A DNA stretch of 64,000 bases from an uncultured Prevotella sp. (GTDB lineage: Bacteria > Bacteroidota > Bacteroidia > Bacteroidales > Bacteroidaceae): assembly GCA_900315835.1 (NCBI GenBank), contig ONAR01000016.1, forward strand, positions 29,761-93,760. Direction: 5' to 3'. Shown in pieces: positions 42,107-51,119 of this stretch (its first letter is position 1; each line of letters begins with the position of its first letter). The position numbers and the translations under genes were made by a program. The notes under the pieces were generated by a model, which saw nothing but the letters and a program-made list of their open reading frames with translations, made no database searches and was not told where the DNA came from.

Positions 42107-43627
42107 ATGAAGAAAATCATGCTTTGCATCAGCCTGTTACTGACTTCCGCACTCACTGTGGGAGCCCAGCAGGTGCTGACGTTAGACAGTTGCAGGGCCC
42201 TGGCGTTGCGCAACAACAAACAAGTGAATGTGGCGCGACTGAGCAAGGACCTGGCTTACTATAACCGTAAATCGGCCAGAACGCAGTATCTGCCGAAGGT
42301 TGACGTGCTCGGCGGCTACCAATACACCAGCCGCGAGATTAATCTGCTCAGTAAAACGCAGAAAAACACGCTCAGCAACCTCGGCACCACCAGTACGTCG
42401 GCTATCGGTCAAAGCATGACTTCGGGTCTCACGGATATGATCACCGGCATGGTGCAGCAGGGGCAGCTCACCGCCGAACAGGCGCAGCAGATGAGCGGCC
42501 TGCTGCAGCAGTTCAGTAACGGTCCACTCTCACAGTCGTTCGCCACATTGGGCAACAACATCGGAAAGCAAGTCGTCGATGCGCTCCACACCGATACGCA
42601 TAACCTCTTCGCCGGAACGGTGATGTTGCGGCAACCCATCTATATGGGTGGCGCCATCGTGGCAGCCAACAAGATTGCGGACATCTCGGAGACGATGGCC
42701 GACAACAACCTCAACCTGAAGAACCAGGGAACGCTCTACAACATCGACCAAGCCTACTGGACGGTGGTGTCGCTTCGGCAGAAGCAGAAGCTGGCCTACA
42801 GCTACCGCGACCTCGTGAAGAAACTCGACGACGATGTGGCGAAGATGATCAAGCAGGGCGTGGCTACGCGCTCCGACGGCTTGAAGGTGGCCGTTCGTGT
42901 CAATGAGGCCGACATGCAGATTACGCAAGTCGACGACGGACTGGTGCTGTCGAAGATGCTGCTCTGTCAGCTCTGCGGTCTGCCGATGAGTTCCAACATC
43001 ACGCTGGCCGACGAGAACAGCGATGAGCTCGATACATCGGCCTCCGCCAACGAAAACTTCCAGCCCAGCGAGGACCTGAGCTCGCGCCCCGAGGTGCGAC
43101 TCTTGCAAAACGCTGTTGACATCAGCGAGCAGAACACCAAGCTCGTGCGTGCCGCTTACCTGCCGCATCTGGCCCTCACCGGCGGCTATGCCATCAGCAA
43201 CCCCAACGTGTTCAACGGCTTCCAGAAGAAGTTCGGCGGCGTATGGAATGTCGGCGTGACCTTGCAGATGCCCGTGTGGACTTGGTTCGACAGTAAGTAT
43301 AAGATCCGCGCCTCGAAGGCTGCTACGGGTATGGCCCGCATGGAGCTGGCCGACGCCCAGGAGAAGATCAACCTGCAGATTACGCAGAGCCGCTTTAAGC
43401 TCAATGAGGCACGCAAGCGCCTGGCTATGGCCGAGAAGAACATTGAGAGCGCCGACGAGAACCTGCGCTGCGCACAAGTGGGCTTCAAGGAGGGCGTCAT
43501 GGAGACGACCGACGTGATGGAGGCGCAGACAGCCTGGCAGCAGGCGCAGAGCCAGAAGATTGACGCCCAGGTGGAGGTGAAGATGGCTCAGGTCAACCTG
43601 AAGAAGTCGTTGGGTATCCTCTATTGA
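42107..43627 (+). CDS. TolC family outer-membrane efflux protein
   Basis: A 506-residue OEP/TolC-type channel. A signal peptide (to about residue 21, ending TVGAQ) is followed by two repeats of the helical barrel domain. NVGVTLQMPVWTWFDSKYKI and EGVMETTDVMEAQTAWQQAQ are the usual conserved segments. It would form the outer-membrane exit duct of the exporter encoded next. It lies 11 bp after the coiled-coil gene and 77 bp before the HlyD gene. Its last seven codons (SLGILY-stop) are duplicated just downstream. Confidence 0.92.
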   Translation: MKKIMLCISLLLTSALTVGAQQVLTLDSCRALALRNNKQVNVARLSKDLAYYNRKSARTQYLPKVDVLGGYQYTSREINLLSKTQKNTLSNLGTTSTSAIGQSMTSGLTDMITGMVQQGQLTAEQAQQMSGLLQQFSNGPLSQSFATLGNNIGKQVVDALHTDTHNLFAGTVMLRQPIYMGGAIVAANKIADISETMADNNLNLKNQGTLYNIDQAYWTVVSLRQKQKLAYSYRDLVKKLDDDVAKMIKQGVATRSDGLKVAVRVNEADMQITQVDDGLVLSKMLLCQLCGLPMSSNITLADENSDELDTSASANENFQPSEDLSSRPEVRLLQNAVDISEQNTKLVRAAYLPHLALTGGYAISNPNVFNGFQKKFGGVWNVGVTLQMPVWTWFDSKYKIRASKAATGMARMELADAQEKINLQITQSRFKLNEARKRLAMAEKNIESADENLRCAQVGFKEGVMETTDVMEAQTAWQQAQSQKIDAQVEVKMAQVNLKKSLGILY

Positions 43628-43653
43628 TGACATCTTTAGGTATTCTCTATTAA
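43607..43653 (+). repeat. Duplicated 3' end of the TolC gene, with synonymous changes
   Basis: 43607-43627 encodes SLGILY-stop and 43633-43653 encodes the same peptide and a stop, in another frame relative to the gene. The 21-bp copies differ at four positions, all synonymous (TCG/TCT, TTG/TTA, ATC/ATT, TGA/TAA). Confidence 0.8.
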
Positions 43654-43704
43654 TGAATGACAAAACAGCTGGCGGCCTTTGGCTTACAGCAAAAGCATAC
43701 TGTA

Positions 43705-44706
43705 ATGAGTAAGAAATCACAGCATCAGAACATCCTACTCGCCGTATTGGGTTTCTCCATTGCCGTGTTCATCGTGGCAATGATAGGCTTCTTCACGTTG
43801 GGAAAGACCGACGAGATTATCCAGGGCGAGGTTGAAGTGTCGGAATACCGCGTCAGTTGTAAGCTTCCCGCCCGCGTCGTTGAACTCAGGGCGAAGGAAG
43901 GCGACTACGTCCACGTGGGCGACACGCTGGCCATCTTGGAGATTCCCGAGATGAGCGCGCAGGAGCAGGTGGCCAAGGCCACGCAGAGCGCTACCCAGGC
44001 CATGAGCGACCTCACCGACGCCGGCACGCGCCAAGAAGCTATCCACAGTGCACAGCAACTCTACGAGCAGGCCAAAGCCGCATCGGATGTGGCTAAGAAA
44101 ACCTACACGAGAATGCAGAACCTCTACGACGAGGGCGTCATCAGCGCACAGAAGCGCGATGAGGCTTCGGCTGCGTGGAAGGTGGCATTGGCACACGAAA
44201 ACTCGATGAAGAGCCAGTATGAGATGGCGTTGAACGGCGCCCGTGAGCAGCAGAAAGTGGCTGCCCGTGAGAATGTGAAGGCCGCCAAGAGTGCCGTCGA
44301 TGTGGTGAAATCGGTGCTGAAGGAGACCGTGCAGGTCTCTACCGTCGAAGGCGAAGTGAGCGATGTCTACCCCAAGGTGGGTGAGCTCGTGGGAATGGGC
44401 TCGCCGATTATGAGCATCAACATCATGAGCGATATGTGGGGCACCTTCAATGTGAGGGAGGACCAGCTCAATGGTCTGAAGATTGGAGATGAGTTCACCG
44501 CTTTCTCCCCGGCCTTCAACAAGACACTGAAGATGAAGGTTTACGAGATCAAGGACGAGGGCTCGTACGCCGTTTGGAAAGCCACGAAGAGCAACGGGCA
44601 GTATGATCTGAAGACCTTCGAAGTCAAGGCTCACCCCATCAATAAGTTTGACGGCCTGCGTCCGGGCATGTCGCTGATTGTCAAAAGGAAGCAGTTAAAA
44701 GACTAA
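43705..44706 (+). CDS. HlyD family membrane fusion protein
   Basis: A 333-residue periplasmic adaptor starting at ATG 43705 (MSKKSQHQN). An in-frame ATG 48 bp upstream (43657) is possible but gives a longer polar N-terminus. One membrane anchor (ILLAVLGFSIAVFIVAMIGF), a lipoyl-like half-motif (CKLPARVVELRAKEGDYVHV), a helical hairpin (about 90-200) and a beta-barrel part (GEVSDVYPKVGELVGMGSPI) are clear. It couples the two ABC-2 permeases to the TolC channel. Confidence 0.9.
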   Translation: MSKKSQHQNILLAVLGFSIAVFIVAMIGFFTLGKTDEIIQGEVEVSEYRVSCKLPARVVELRAKEGDYVHVGDTLAILEIPEMSAQEQVAKATQSATQAMSDLTDAGTRQEAIHSAQQLYEQAKAASDVAKKTYTRMQNLYDEGVISAQKRDEASAAWKVALAHENSMKSQYEMALNGAREQQKVAARENVKAAKSAVDVVKSVLKETVQVSTVEGEVSDVYPKVGELVGMGSPIMSINIMSDMWGTFNVREDQLNGLKIGDEFTAFSPAFNKTLKMKVYEIKDEGSYAVWKATKSNGQYDLKTFEVKAHPINKFDGLRPGMSLIVKRKQLKD

Positions 44707-44715
44707 TTGCCTCGC

Positions 44716-45894
44716 ATGGAGATTGGTTTGGCCATAAAGCGCGTCTATCACATCTTTGTACGCGAACTGTACATCATGTGGCGTAACCCGATATACGGGT
44801 TCTGCGCCTTCGTCTTCCCGTTGTTGGTGGCGGTGTTCTTCACCACGCTGATGAAGGAAGGCGAACCGACCGACATGCCCGTCGGTGTGGTCGACCAGGA
44901 CAATACGCCCACCACACGGGCAATGATCAGGAAGCTCGACGCCTTCCAGACCAGTCATGTCGTGGCTCATTATGCCAACATGAACGATGCGCGCCAAGCC
45001 ATCCAGCGCAACGAAATCTATGCATTCCTGTTGATTCCGAAGGGTACGACCGATGACCTGCTGTCGTCGCGTCAACCGAAGATATCATTCTATTATAGCA
45101 GCGTGACGATGGTGGCCGGATCATTGCTGTTTCGTGACCTGAAGACCATCGCCTCATTAGGTTCGGCCAACGTCGGCGCCACGAAGCTCGCCGCACTCGG
45201 AAAGACGTCGGATGAAATCAAGACCTTCCTCCAGCCCATTAATGTCGACCTTCACATGGTGGGCAATCCCTGGGCCAATTACAACATCTACCTCAGTACG
45301 GTCATGGCGCCGGGCGTGTTGATGGTGTTTATCTTCCTGCTCGTTCCCTACTCCATCGGCACAGAGCTGAAGTTTCACCGCTCGCGCCAGTGGATACGCT
45401 CGGCGGGCGACAATATCCATATCGCCATCATGGGCAAGGTTTTGCCGCAGACGCTCATCGCCTGCTGCGTACTGCTTTGCTACGAGTTCTACATCTTCTA
45501 TGGCCTCGACTTCCCCCATCCGGGCGGCATTGTGCCCATTCTGGTGGCAGGCATCTTGTCGGTGTTGGCTTGCCAGTGTTTCGGCATCTTCATCTTCGGC
45601 CTGATGCCGTCGCTGCGTATGTCGATGTCAATCTGCTCGTTGTGGTCGGTCGTGAGTTTCTCCGTCTGCGGCGCCACCTTTCCGCTCAATGCCATGGATC
45701 CGATGATTCAATCGATGGGGCAACTCTTTCCGCTGCGCCATTTCTACATGATTTATCAGATGTGCATCTTCAACGGCTACCCGCTGAGCTACGCATGGTT
45801 CAACATCCTTGCGCTCACGGTCTTCCTGTTCCTGCCTGCGTTCACCATCCGCCACATCAAGACGGCCATGATCAAATACGAATATATCCCCTAA
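44716..45894 (+). CDS. ABC-2 type transporter permease (first of two)
   Basis: A 392-residue inner-membrane protein. It has one N-terminal membrane segment (IYGFCAFVFPLLVAVFFTTL), a large periplasmic domain (about 60-215) and five C-terminal segments ending with LALTVFLFLPAFTIRH. Start at ATG 44716; a TTG three codons upstream is in frame. This is the YhhJ/YbhS-like ABC-2 layout. The neighbours are HlyD (10 bp upstream) and a second, related permease (4 bp downstream). No ATP-binding subunit is encoded in the operon, so the ATPase would have to come from elsewhere or be absent. Confidence 0.88.
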   Translation: MEIGLAIKRVYHIFVRELYIMWRNPIYGFCAFVFPLLVAVFFTTLMKEGEPTDMPVGVVDQDNTPTTRAMIRKLDAFQTSHVVAHYANMNDARQAIQRNEIYAFLLIPKGTTDDLLSSRQPKISFYYSSVTMVAGSLLFRDLKTIASLGSANVGATKLAALGKTSDEIKTFLQPINVDLHMVGNPWANYNIYLSTVMAPGVLMVFIFLLVPYSIGTELKFHRSRQWIRSAGDNIHIAIMGKVLPQTLIACCVLLCYEFYIFYGLDFPHPGGIVPILVAGILSVLACQCFGIFIFGLMPSLRMSMSICSLWSVVSFSVCGATFPLNAMDPMIQSMGQLFPLRHFYMIYQMCIFNGYPLSYAWFNILALTVFLFLPAFTIRHIKTAMIKYEYIP

Positions 45895-45897
45895 GCC

Positions 45898-47181
45898 ATG
45901 AAGAAGGACAGTCTGTTCTATAGAATCAAGCAAGGCGTCTACGACATGTGTTACATCATGGTGGAGGAGACGCGCAATGAGTTTCGCGACGAGGGCGTGC
46001 TTATCTTCTGCATTCTCGTGCCGCTGTTCTACCCGTTGCTCTACTCGTGGATCTACAACAACGAGGTGGTGCGCAACGTGCCTGTGGCTATCGTCGATAA
46101 GTCCCACTCCCAGCTCTCGCGCCAGTTCATCCGCATGTTCGACGCCGGTCCGGGCACCAAGGCGGCCTACTACTGCAACTCTCTCGACGAGGCGAAGGAG
46201 TTGACGGGCAAGCAACAGGTGCACGGCACCCTCTATTTCCCCAGCGATTTCGAGAAGCGCGTTCATCGGGGTGAGCAGGCCACGGTGAGCGTCTACTGCG
46301 ACATGAGTCTCATGCTCACGTATAAAGCCATCTACCAGACGGCGCAGGCTGTGGCGTCGAACATCAATTCAGAGATACAAATCAGCCAAAGCAACGACTT
46401 CACCAAGCGCGACGAGGAGATTACCACCAAGCCGCTCGACTTCGACGAAGTGCCCATCTTCAACACCACTGAGGGCTACGGCAATGCGCTGCTGCCCGGT
46501 GTGCTCATCCTCATCATCCAACAGACGCTGCTCCTTGGCATCGGACTCGCCGCAGGTACGGCGCGCGAGAAGAACCGTTTCCAGATGCTCGTGCCGGTGT
46601 CAAAGCACTACAACGGCATCTTCCGCATCGTCTTCGGTAAGACCGCAGCCTATTTCATTCTCTACAGCATCTTGGCGACTTACATCACGCTCGTGGTGCC
46701 ACGACTGTTCCATTACACCACGCTGGCCACAGCCACCGCACTCATCGGCCTCATGGTACCGTTCCTGTTGTCGTGCATCTTCTTTGGTCTGACCATGTCG
46801 TGCCTCGTGCGCTATAGGGAGAATGTGATGCTGCTCGTCATCTTCACCTCAGTGCCTTTGCTCTTCATGTCGGGCATCAGTTGGCCGCAGTCCAACATGC
46901 CGTGGTTCTGGAACACCTTCTCGTGGTTCTTCCCCTCCACCTTCGGCATCAGAGGATTCCTGCGCATCTCGTCGATGGGCGGTACGCTGCAAGATATTCA
47001 AGTTGAGTATCAGGCACTTTGGTTGCAGTCACTCATCTATTTCTTCACGGCTTGCATCGTCTATCGTTATCAGATTATGCTCTCCCACAAACGGGCTTTT
47101 GTGAGGATGAAGCAGAGAGAGGCCAACCGGCGATTAGCCCAAACCAACGAAACCAACCATGCTGCTTCCGAAAGCGTTTGA
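45898..47181 (+). CDS. ABC-2 type transporter permease (second)
   Basis: A 427-residue paralogue of the preceding permease. It has an N-terminal segment (GVLIFCILVPLFYPLLYSWI), a periplasmic domain (about 50-215) with VPVAIVDKSHSQLSRQ, and a C-terminal membrane domain with LLGIGLAAGTAREKNRFQML and VPLLFMSGISWPQSNMPWFW. The C-terminus is basic and polar (RMKQREANRRLAQTNE). Two different permeases in a row suggest a heterodimeric export channel. Its 3' end overlaps the RsmF-like gene by 23 bp. Confidence 0.88.
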   Translation: MKKDSLFYRIKQGVYDMCYIMVEETRNEFRDEGVLIFCILVPLFYPLLYSWIYNNEVVRNVPVAIVDKSHSQLSRQFIRMFDAGPGTKAAYYCNSLDEAKELTGKQQVHGTLYFPSDFEKRVHRGEQATVSVYCDMSLMLTYKAIYQTAQAVASNINSEIQISQSNDFTKRDEEITTKPLDFDEVPIFNTTEGYGNALLPGVLILIIQQTLLLGIGLAAGTAREKNRFQMLVPVSKHYNGIFRIVFGKTAAYFILYSILATYITLVVPRLFHYTTLATATALIGLMVPFLLSCIFFGLTMSCLVRYRENVMLLVIFTSVPLLFMSGISWPQSNMPWFWNTFSWFFPSTFGIRGFLRISSMGGTLQDIQVEYQALWLQSLIYFFTACIVYRYQIMLSHKRAFVRMKQREANRRLAQTNETNHAASESV

Positions 47182-48577
47182 AGATGATACCCGCCAACTG
47201 ATGGGCGACGCGCGCTATCAGCGTTACCTCGATGGATTGGCCCTGCCGCCATCCACGAGCATCCGCCTCAATCCTTTTAAAGTGAAGGATGCCATTGATG
47301 GCGCGGTCAATGAGGTCGTCCCCGACGGCAATACCACACCGGTGCCTTGGTGCCGGTTAGGGCATTACCTGCCCACAAGACCCACTTTTACGTCCGACCC
47401 CCTGCTGCATGCCGGTCTGTACTACGTGCAGGAGTCCTCGTCGATGTTTGTCTGCGAGGCGGTGCGCCAACTCATCGACGAGCCCGTACTGATGCTCGAC
47501 CTCTGTGCGGCGCCTGGTGGCAAGTCGACTGCGCTCCGCTCGGTGTTGCCTGAAGGCTCACTGCTCGTCAGCAACGAGCCCGTCAAACTGCGCGCCAGCA
47601 TTCTCTCGGAGAATGTGCAGAAGTTTGGTCACCCCGACATGGTGGTCACCAACAACTATCCGAAGGACTTTCAGAAGGCCGGCATGCAGTTTGATGCCAT
47701 CCTCGCCGACGTGCCTTGCTCAGGCGAGGGCATGTTTCGCAAGGATGCCAACGCCATCAGTGAATGGAGTCCGGAGAATGTCGACCACTGCTGGCGGCTG
47801 CAGCGCTCCATCGTCGAAGACATCTGGCCCAGCCTCCGCCCCGGCGGATGGCTCATCTACTCCACCTGTACGCTCAACGCCCATGAGGATGAGGAGAATG
47901 TGGCATGGATTGCGGAAACGCTTGGCGCCGACGTCATTCCGCTCAAGACCGACGCCGAATGGCACATCACCGGCGCCCTCACCGGCCACCTTCCTGTCTA
48001 CCGTTTCATTCCCGGAATCACGCCGGGGGAGGGGCTGTTCATGGCCGTCTTGCGCAAGCATGGCCACAGCGAGGCTGTCAACTGGCAGTCAGACAAGGGC
48101 AATGGCAACAGCAATGGCAAACAACGGAAGCGGAATAAGCCGCAAGCCCAGCCAGCCGCGAAAGGACCGTCATACGACGGATGGCTCGATGGCGACTTCG
48201 AGATAATAGCCAATAAGGACCGCTACGTCGCTGTCCCGAAGCGCTGGCAACCGCTCTACGACACCATGAAGGCGAAGTTGCACGTCATTCATGCGGGGGT
48301 GGAATTGGGTACGACGAAAGGCAAGGACCTCATTCCCAGTCCATCGCTGGCCTTGAGCATCCGACTGAAGGAGGGTGCCTTCCCCATGGCCGAATTACCG
48401 CAATCCGAGGCCATCATCTATCTGAGGCGCGAGGCCATCCAGCTCGATGCCGGTCAGCCTAAGGGCTTTACCTTGGTGACCTATAAAGGTCATCCCCTTG
48501 GCTTTGTGAAGAATATCGGCAACCGCGCCAACAATCTCTATCCGCAGGAATGGAGAATAAAAAGCAGTTATGTATGA
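47159..48577 (+). CDS. rsmF: RsmB/RsmF-type RNA m5C methyltransferase
   Basis: A 472-residue protein with a NOL1/NOP2/Sun methyltransferase domain. The SAM motif is LDLCAAPGGKSTALRS; the two catalytic cysteines are in DVPCSGEGMFRKD and STCTLNAHEDEENVAW. The C-terminal part (about 330-472) after a basic Asn/Gly-rich linker resembles the RsmF accessory domain (PLGFVKNIGNRANNLYPQEW). RsmF methylates a cytosine in 16S rRNA; whether this protein hits the same base is not certain. It overlaps the permease gene by 23 bp. Confidence 0.88.
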   Translation: MLLPKAFEDDTRQLMGDARYQRYLDGLALPPSTSIRLNPFKVKDAIDGAVNEVVPDGNTTPVPWCRLGHYLPTRPTFTSDPLLHAGLYYVQESSSMFVCEAVRQLIDEPVLMLDLCAAPGGKSTALRSVLPEGSLLVSNEPVKLRASILSENVQKFGHPDMVVTNNYPKDFQKAGMQFDAILADVPCSGEGMFRKDANAISEWSPENVDHCWRLQRSIVEDIWPSLRPGGWLIYSTCTLNAHEDEENVAWIAETLGADVIPLKTDAEWHITGALTGHLPVYRFIPGITPGEGLFMAVLRKHGHSEAVNWQSDKGNGNSNGKQRKRNKPQAQPAAKGPSYDGWLDGDFEIIANKDRYVAVPKRWQPLYDTMKAKLHVIHAGVELGTTKGKDLIPSPSLALSIRLKEGAFPMAELPQSEAIIYLRREAIQLDAGQPKGFTLVTYKGHPLGFVKNIGNRANNLYPQEWRIKSSYV

Positions 48578-48589
48578 GTTCTTGATAAA

Positions 48590-48634
48590 AAACTCACAAA
48601 CTCATCAACTCAAAGACTCAAGAACTAACAAACT
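48590..48634 (+). repeat. Short ACTC-rich direct repeats in the rsmF-folA spacer
   Basis: Imperfect repeats of AACTCACAAACTCATCAACT and ACTCAAGAACTAACAAACT fill the 57-bp gap. A similar tract on the minus strand is at 11071-11130. Confidence 0.65.
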
Positions 48635-49096
48635 ATGTTATCCCTCATCGCCGCAGTAGCGCTCAACCGTGTCATTGGCTGTCAAGGCCGTCTGCCTTGG
48701 CAGTTGCCCGCCGACATGGCGCATTTCAAGTCGCTCACGATGGGCCATACCATCATCATGGGGCGCAAGACGTTTGAGTCGTTGCCCCACGGTGCGCTGC
48801 CCGGCCGTAGGAATATGGTGCTGAGTCATCAGGCATTGCGTCTGGAGGGGGCCGAGGTCTATCCGTCGTTGGATGCGGCGCTGGCTCATTGCCCAAAAGA
48901 TGAGGAAGTCTTCGTCATCGGCGGTGAGACGGTCTACCAAACGGCTCTTCCCCTGGCCGACCGCCTTGTGCTGACGCTTGTGGAGCAGTCACCTGAGGGC
49001 GATGCCTTCTTCCCGCCGATTGACCGTCTTCAATGGCGGGAAACAAAAAAGGAGAAACACCATGGTTTCTCCTTCGTAGAATTGGTTCGCATTTGA
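48635..49096 (+). CDS. folA: Dihydrofolate reductase
   Basis: A 153-residue DHFR reducing dihydrofolate to tetrahydrofolate with NADPH. Motifs in order are VALNRVIGCQGRLPWQLPAD (with the catalytic Asp), HTIIMGRKTFESLP, and FVIGGETVYQTALP. Length is standard. It is 57 bp after the RsmF-like gene and ends 6 bp from the convergent Lrp gene. The 3' end contains an AAAAAAGGAGAAACACCATG run that is coding, not regulatory. Confidence 0.96.
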   Translation: MLSLIAAVALNRVIGCQGRLPWQLPADMAHFKSLTMGHTIIMGRKTFESLPHGALPGRRNMVLSHQALRLEGAEVYPSLDAALAHCPKDEEVFVIGGETVYQTALPLADRLVLTLVEQSPEGDAFFPPIDRLQWRETKKEKHHGFSFVELVRI

Positions 49097-49102
49097 CCGC
49101 CC

Positions 49103-49606
49103 TTAAGCTTCTTCCGACGGTTCATCATTGTTTACATCGCTCGTCACCTCATCAATGGGCAACTGCCTGTCGATGACGGCATTGAAGCTGACAATCGTCT
49201 CACTGCGCGAAAGGCCCAGCGGCTGCAGCTTGTCGTGGATGATGTTGAGCAGGTGATGGTTGTTGCGTGCATAAATCTTGATGAACATGTCGTAACCGCC
49301 TGTCGTATAATGGCATTCGGTCACCTCGGGGATTTGACGGAGCTTCTCAACCACGTCGTCAAACTTCTCCGGATCCTTCAGGTAAAGGCCCACGTAGGCA
49401 CAGGTCTCATAGCCAATCTTCTCGGGGTCGATGATAAACTCCGAACCCTTGAGGATGCCCATCTGCGTGAGCTTCTGAATACGCTGGTGGATGGCAGCGC
49501 CACTCACATTGCAGGCACGTGCCACTTCCAGGAAGGGAATACGTGCATCGTCTTGAATAAGCTTTAAGATCTTTCGGTCTAATGCATCAATAGTTTGTCT
49601 TGCCAT
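49103..49606 (-). CDS. Lrp/AsnC family transcriptional regulator
   Basis: A 167-residue regulator. Its N-terminal winged HTH (DALDRKILKLIQDDARIPFL, ARACNVSGAAIHQRIQKLTQ) is followed by the RAM ligand-binding domain (about 65-150; VGLYLKDPEKFDDVVEKLRQ, HYTTGGYDMFIKIYA). Such proteins sense amino acids and adjust their metabolism; a link to ilvE or gltBD is possible but not evident. A TAACTTTG -7 box at 49627-49634 (minus strand), 20 bp upstream of the ATG, supports the start. The acidic tail (DEVTSDVNNDEPSEEA) is longer than usual. Confidence 0.93.
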   Translation of the reverse strand: MARQTIDALDRKILKLIQDDARIPFLEVARACNVSGAAIHQRIQKLTQMGILKGSEFIIDPEKIGYETCAYVGLYLKDPEKFDDVVEKLRQIPEVTECHYTTGGYDMFIKIYARNNHHLLNIIHDKLQPLGLSRSETIVSFNAVIDRQLPIDEVTSDVNNDEPSEEA

Positions 49607-50034
49607 AGTAAAGTTGAATTTTACTGCAAAGTTACAACTTTATCTTTTAAATTACAATCATTCGACCAACAAATATTCGGGATTATAACAATAATCTGTA
49701 ATAGAAGATTCGGGATTTACCAATATAGAACAAGTAATATCGAAACTCCTTGCATCTTTATCTGACGAGATGGAACGTCCTGTCAAGGTTCAGATAAGGA
49801 TAACAACCCTCGACAAGAAGCAAACACAGTTGTATCAGAAAATACTGAAATAACAGATGTCTATTCAGAAAAATGCCAGCTATTTGCTTATTTGATGTAT
49901 TTTGAGGAGGAAATCGTTGCAAAATATGCGTTATTTTGCGATTGTTTTTCGAGATTCGACAAATAATTATTATTTTTGTCGCAGAATTAGCGGCATTAGA
50001 AACGAAACTTTGTCGTACGAAGAACGAATACGTT
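49607..50034. other. Intergenic region with a decayed coding fragment
   Basis: About 430 bases. The Lrp promoter box is at 49627-49634. A coding-like fragment (49695-49853) ends in a stop. AT-rich DNA then leads into the Fic remnant. No full gene is visible. Confidence 0.6.
49695..49853 (+). pseudogene. C-terminal fragment of an unidentified gene
   Basis: About 52 codons without a start, reading DSGFTNIEQVISKLLASLSD, EMERPVKVQIRITTLDKKQ and ending TQLYQKILK before TAA (49851-49853). The composition is coding-like and unlike the flanking AT-rich DNA. I do not recognise the family; a transposase or mobile-element end is one possibility. Confidence 0.5.
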
Positions 50035-50524
50035 ATGTATATACACGAAAGAGAAAATTGGACAGACTTCCGTTGGGACGATTCACGGGTATCGCTCCTT
50101 CAGGAGAAAGTGTTCCGCTGTTCCAATGACAGAAAGGCAAACTCAGGTGCTCAATCTGTTTCTTGACGGTTACGAGGCAAAGATAACATCCAAGACATGG
50201 GCTACTCTGGCGAAATGCTCAAAGGATACCGCAATACGTGACATACAGGACTTGGTTGCGAAAAATATCCTTATAGAAGATATACCAGGAGCAAAGCGAC
50301 CAAGTTATTCCATCGTCTATGATGCAGAGGATTTGACACAATTCTTCACTGACGTAAGCATCACGGATGAGAATGGCATTCCGTATCTTAAAGCGATGTT
50401 TAAGGGAAAGGAACCAGTGAGTGAGAGATTGTTGAAACTTGATGCTGAGCGATACCAGAAAGGAGACCTTCCTTTGTCAAATCTGCTTAGTAAGTACTGC
50501 TCATATATAGCTCAAAGCTATTGA
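50035..50524 (+). pseudogene. Fic/DUF4172 protein remnant with catalytic core deleted
   Basis: ATG 50035 begins MYIHERENWTDFRWDDSRVS and runs to KVFR, which matches the N-terminal DUF4172 part of Bacteroidota Fic proteins. After about 50118 the sequence jumps, in a different frame, to the C-terminal winged-helix part (TERQTQVLNLFLDGYEAKIT, KCSKDTAIRDIQDLVAKNIL, to 50524). The central Fic domain with its HPFxxGNGR motif is absent. A frameshifting internal deletion of several hundred bases explains both. The remaining C-terminal frame (132 codons from 50126) might still be translated but cannot AMPylate. Confidence 0.78.
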
Positions 50525-50529
50525 AAAAC

Positions 50530-50795
50530 ATCATATTATGGACACTGTTCAACACATTTTATAGATTACATTCCCATTCAGCGCATGTACTGTGGAATGC
50601 ACCAGCAAAGGTGAAGAAGATAGCTTTGCTGATGTTATCCAATTCGCCAAACGTTTATGATGGTGCCACCGCTGAGTTCCGTGACATCTGCAACTACTGG
50701 GCGTGGAGAACATGGACTATGTCAGCACTAGGATTGACGAGCAGAAGACCGAAGCCACACTGAGCAAGATTCAGGCATTGGTAGAGAAGTTGTAA
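50530..50795 (+). pseudogene. Fragments of an unidentified gene
   Basis: Coding-like pieces in different frames: CTVECTSKGEEDSFADVIQ (about 50589-50660) and MDYVSTRIDEQKTEATLSK then IQALVEKL-stop (50712-50795). No intact frame joins them. The AT-richer composition matches the Fic remnant next to it. Identity unknown. Confidence 0.45.
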
Positions 50796-50809
50796 ACTAC
50801 TAAGAGATT

Positions 50810-51095
50810 ATGGAACTGATTGACTACACAAACAAATGGGTATCGGGCGAAATCATGGAGGAATTTACCATGATTGTTGGAGGTGTATTATGCCTCGTAC
50901 AGGTCCTCGTAGCTTGACGCTGGGACACGTCGGAATCGGCTCGCGCCATCATCCTGCCGCTGACGGTGGTGGCAGTCATCCTTATCGCACTGGGCGGCTC
51001 GTTGGCCTACAGCAACCATACGAGCCAGAAGCAGTTCGTGGAGCAATACCAGCAGTCTGACGCTCGGCCTCGAAGGTCTGGATATGGTGCAGGTC
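50810..51095 (+). pseudogene. Frameshifted small membrane protein
   Basis: ATG 50810 gives MELIDYTNKWVSGEIMEEFT plus a hydrophobic segment, then a stop at 50915-50917. Another frame carries on with DTSESARAIILPLTVVAVIL and IALGGSLAYSNHTSQKQFVE to about 51060. Together they form the usual two-membrane-segment layout of a small hypothetical protein seen in Bacteroidota. At least one frameshift separates the halves, and the C-terminus runs into the EamA gene's 3' end. Confidence 0.6.
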
Positions 51096-51119
51096 GTTCA
51101 TCAGGGCCATCTACCCGGT

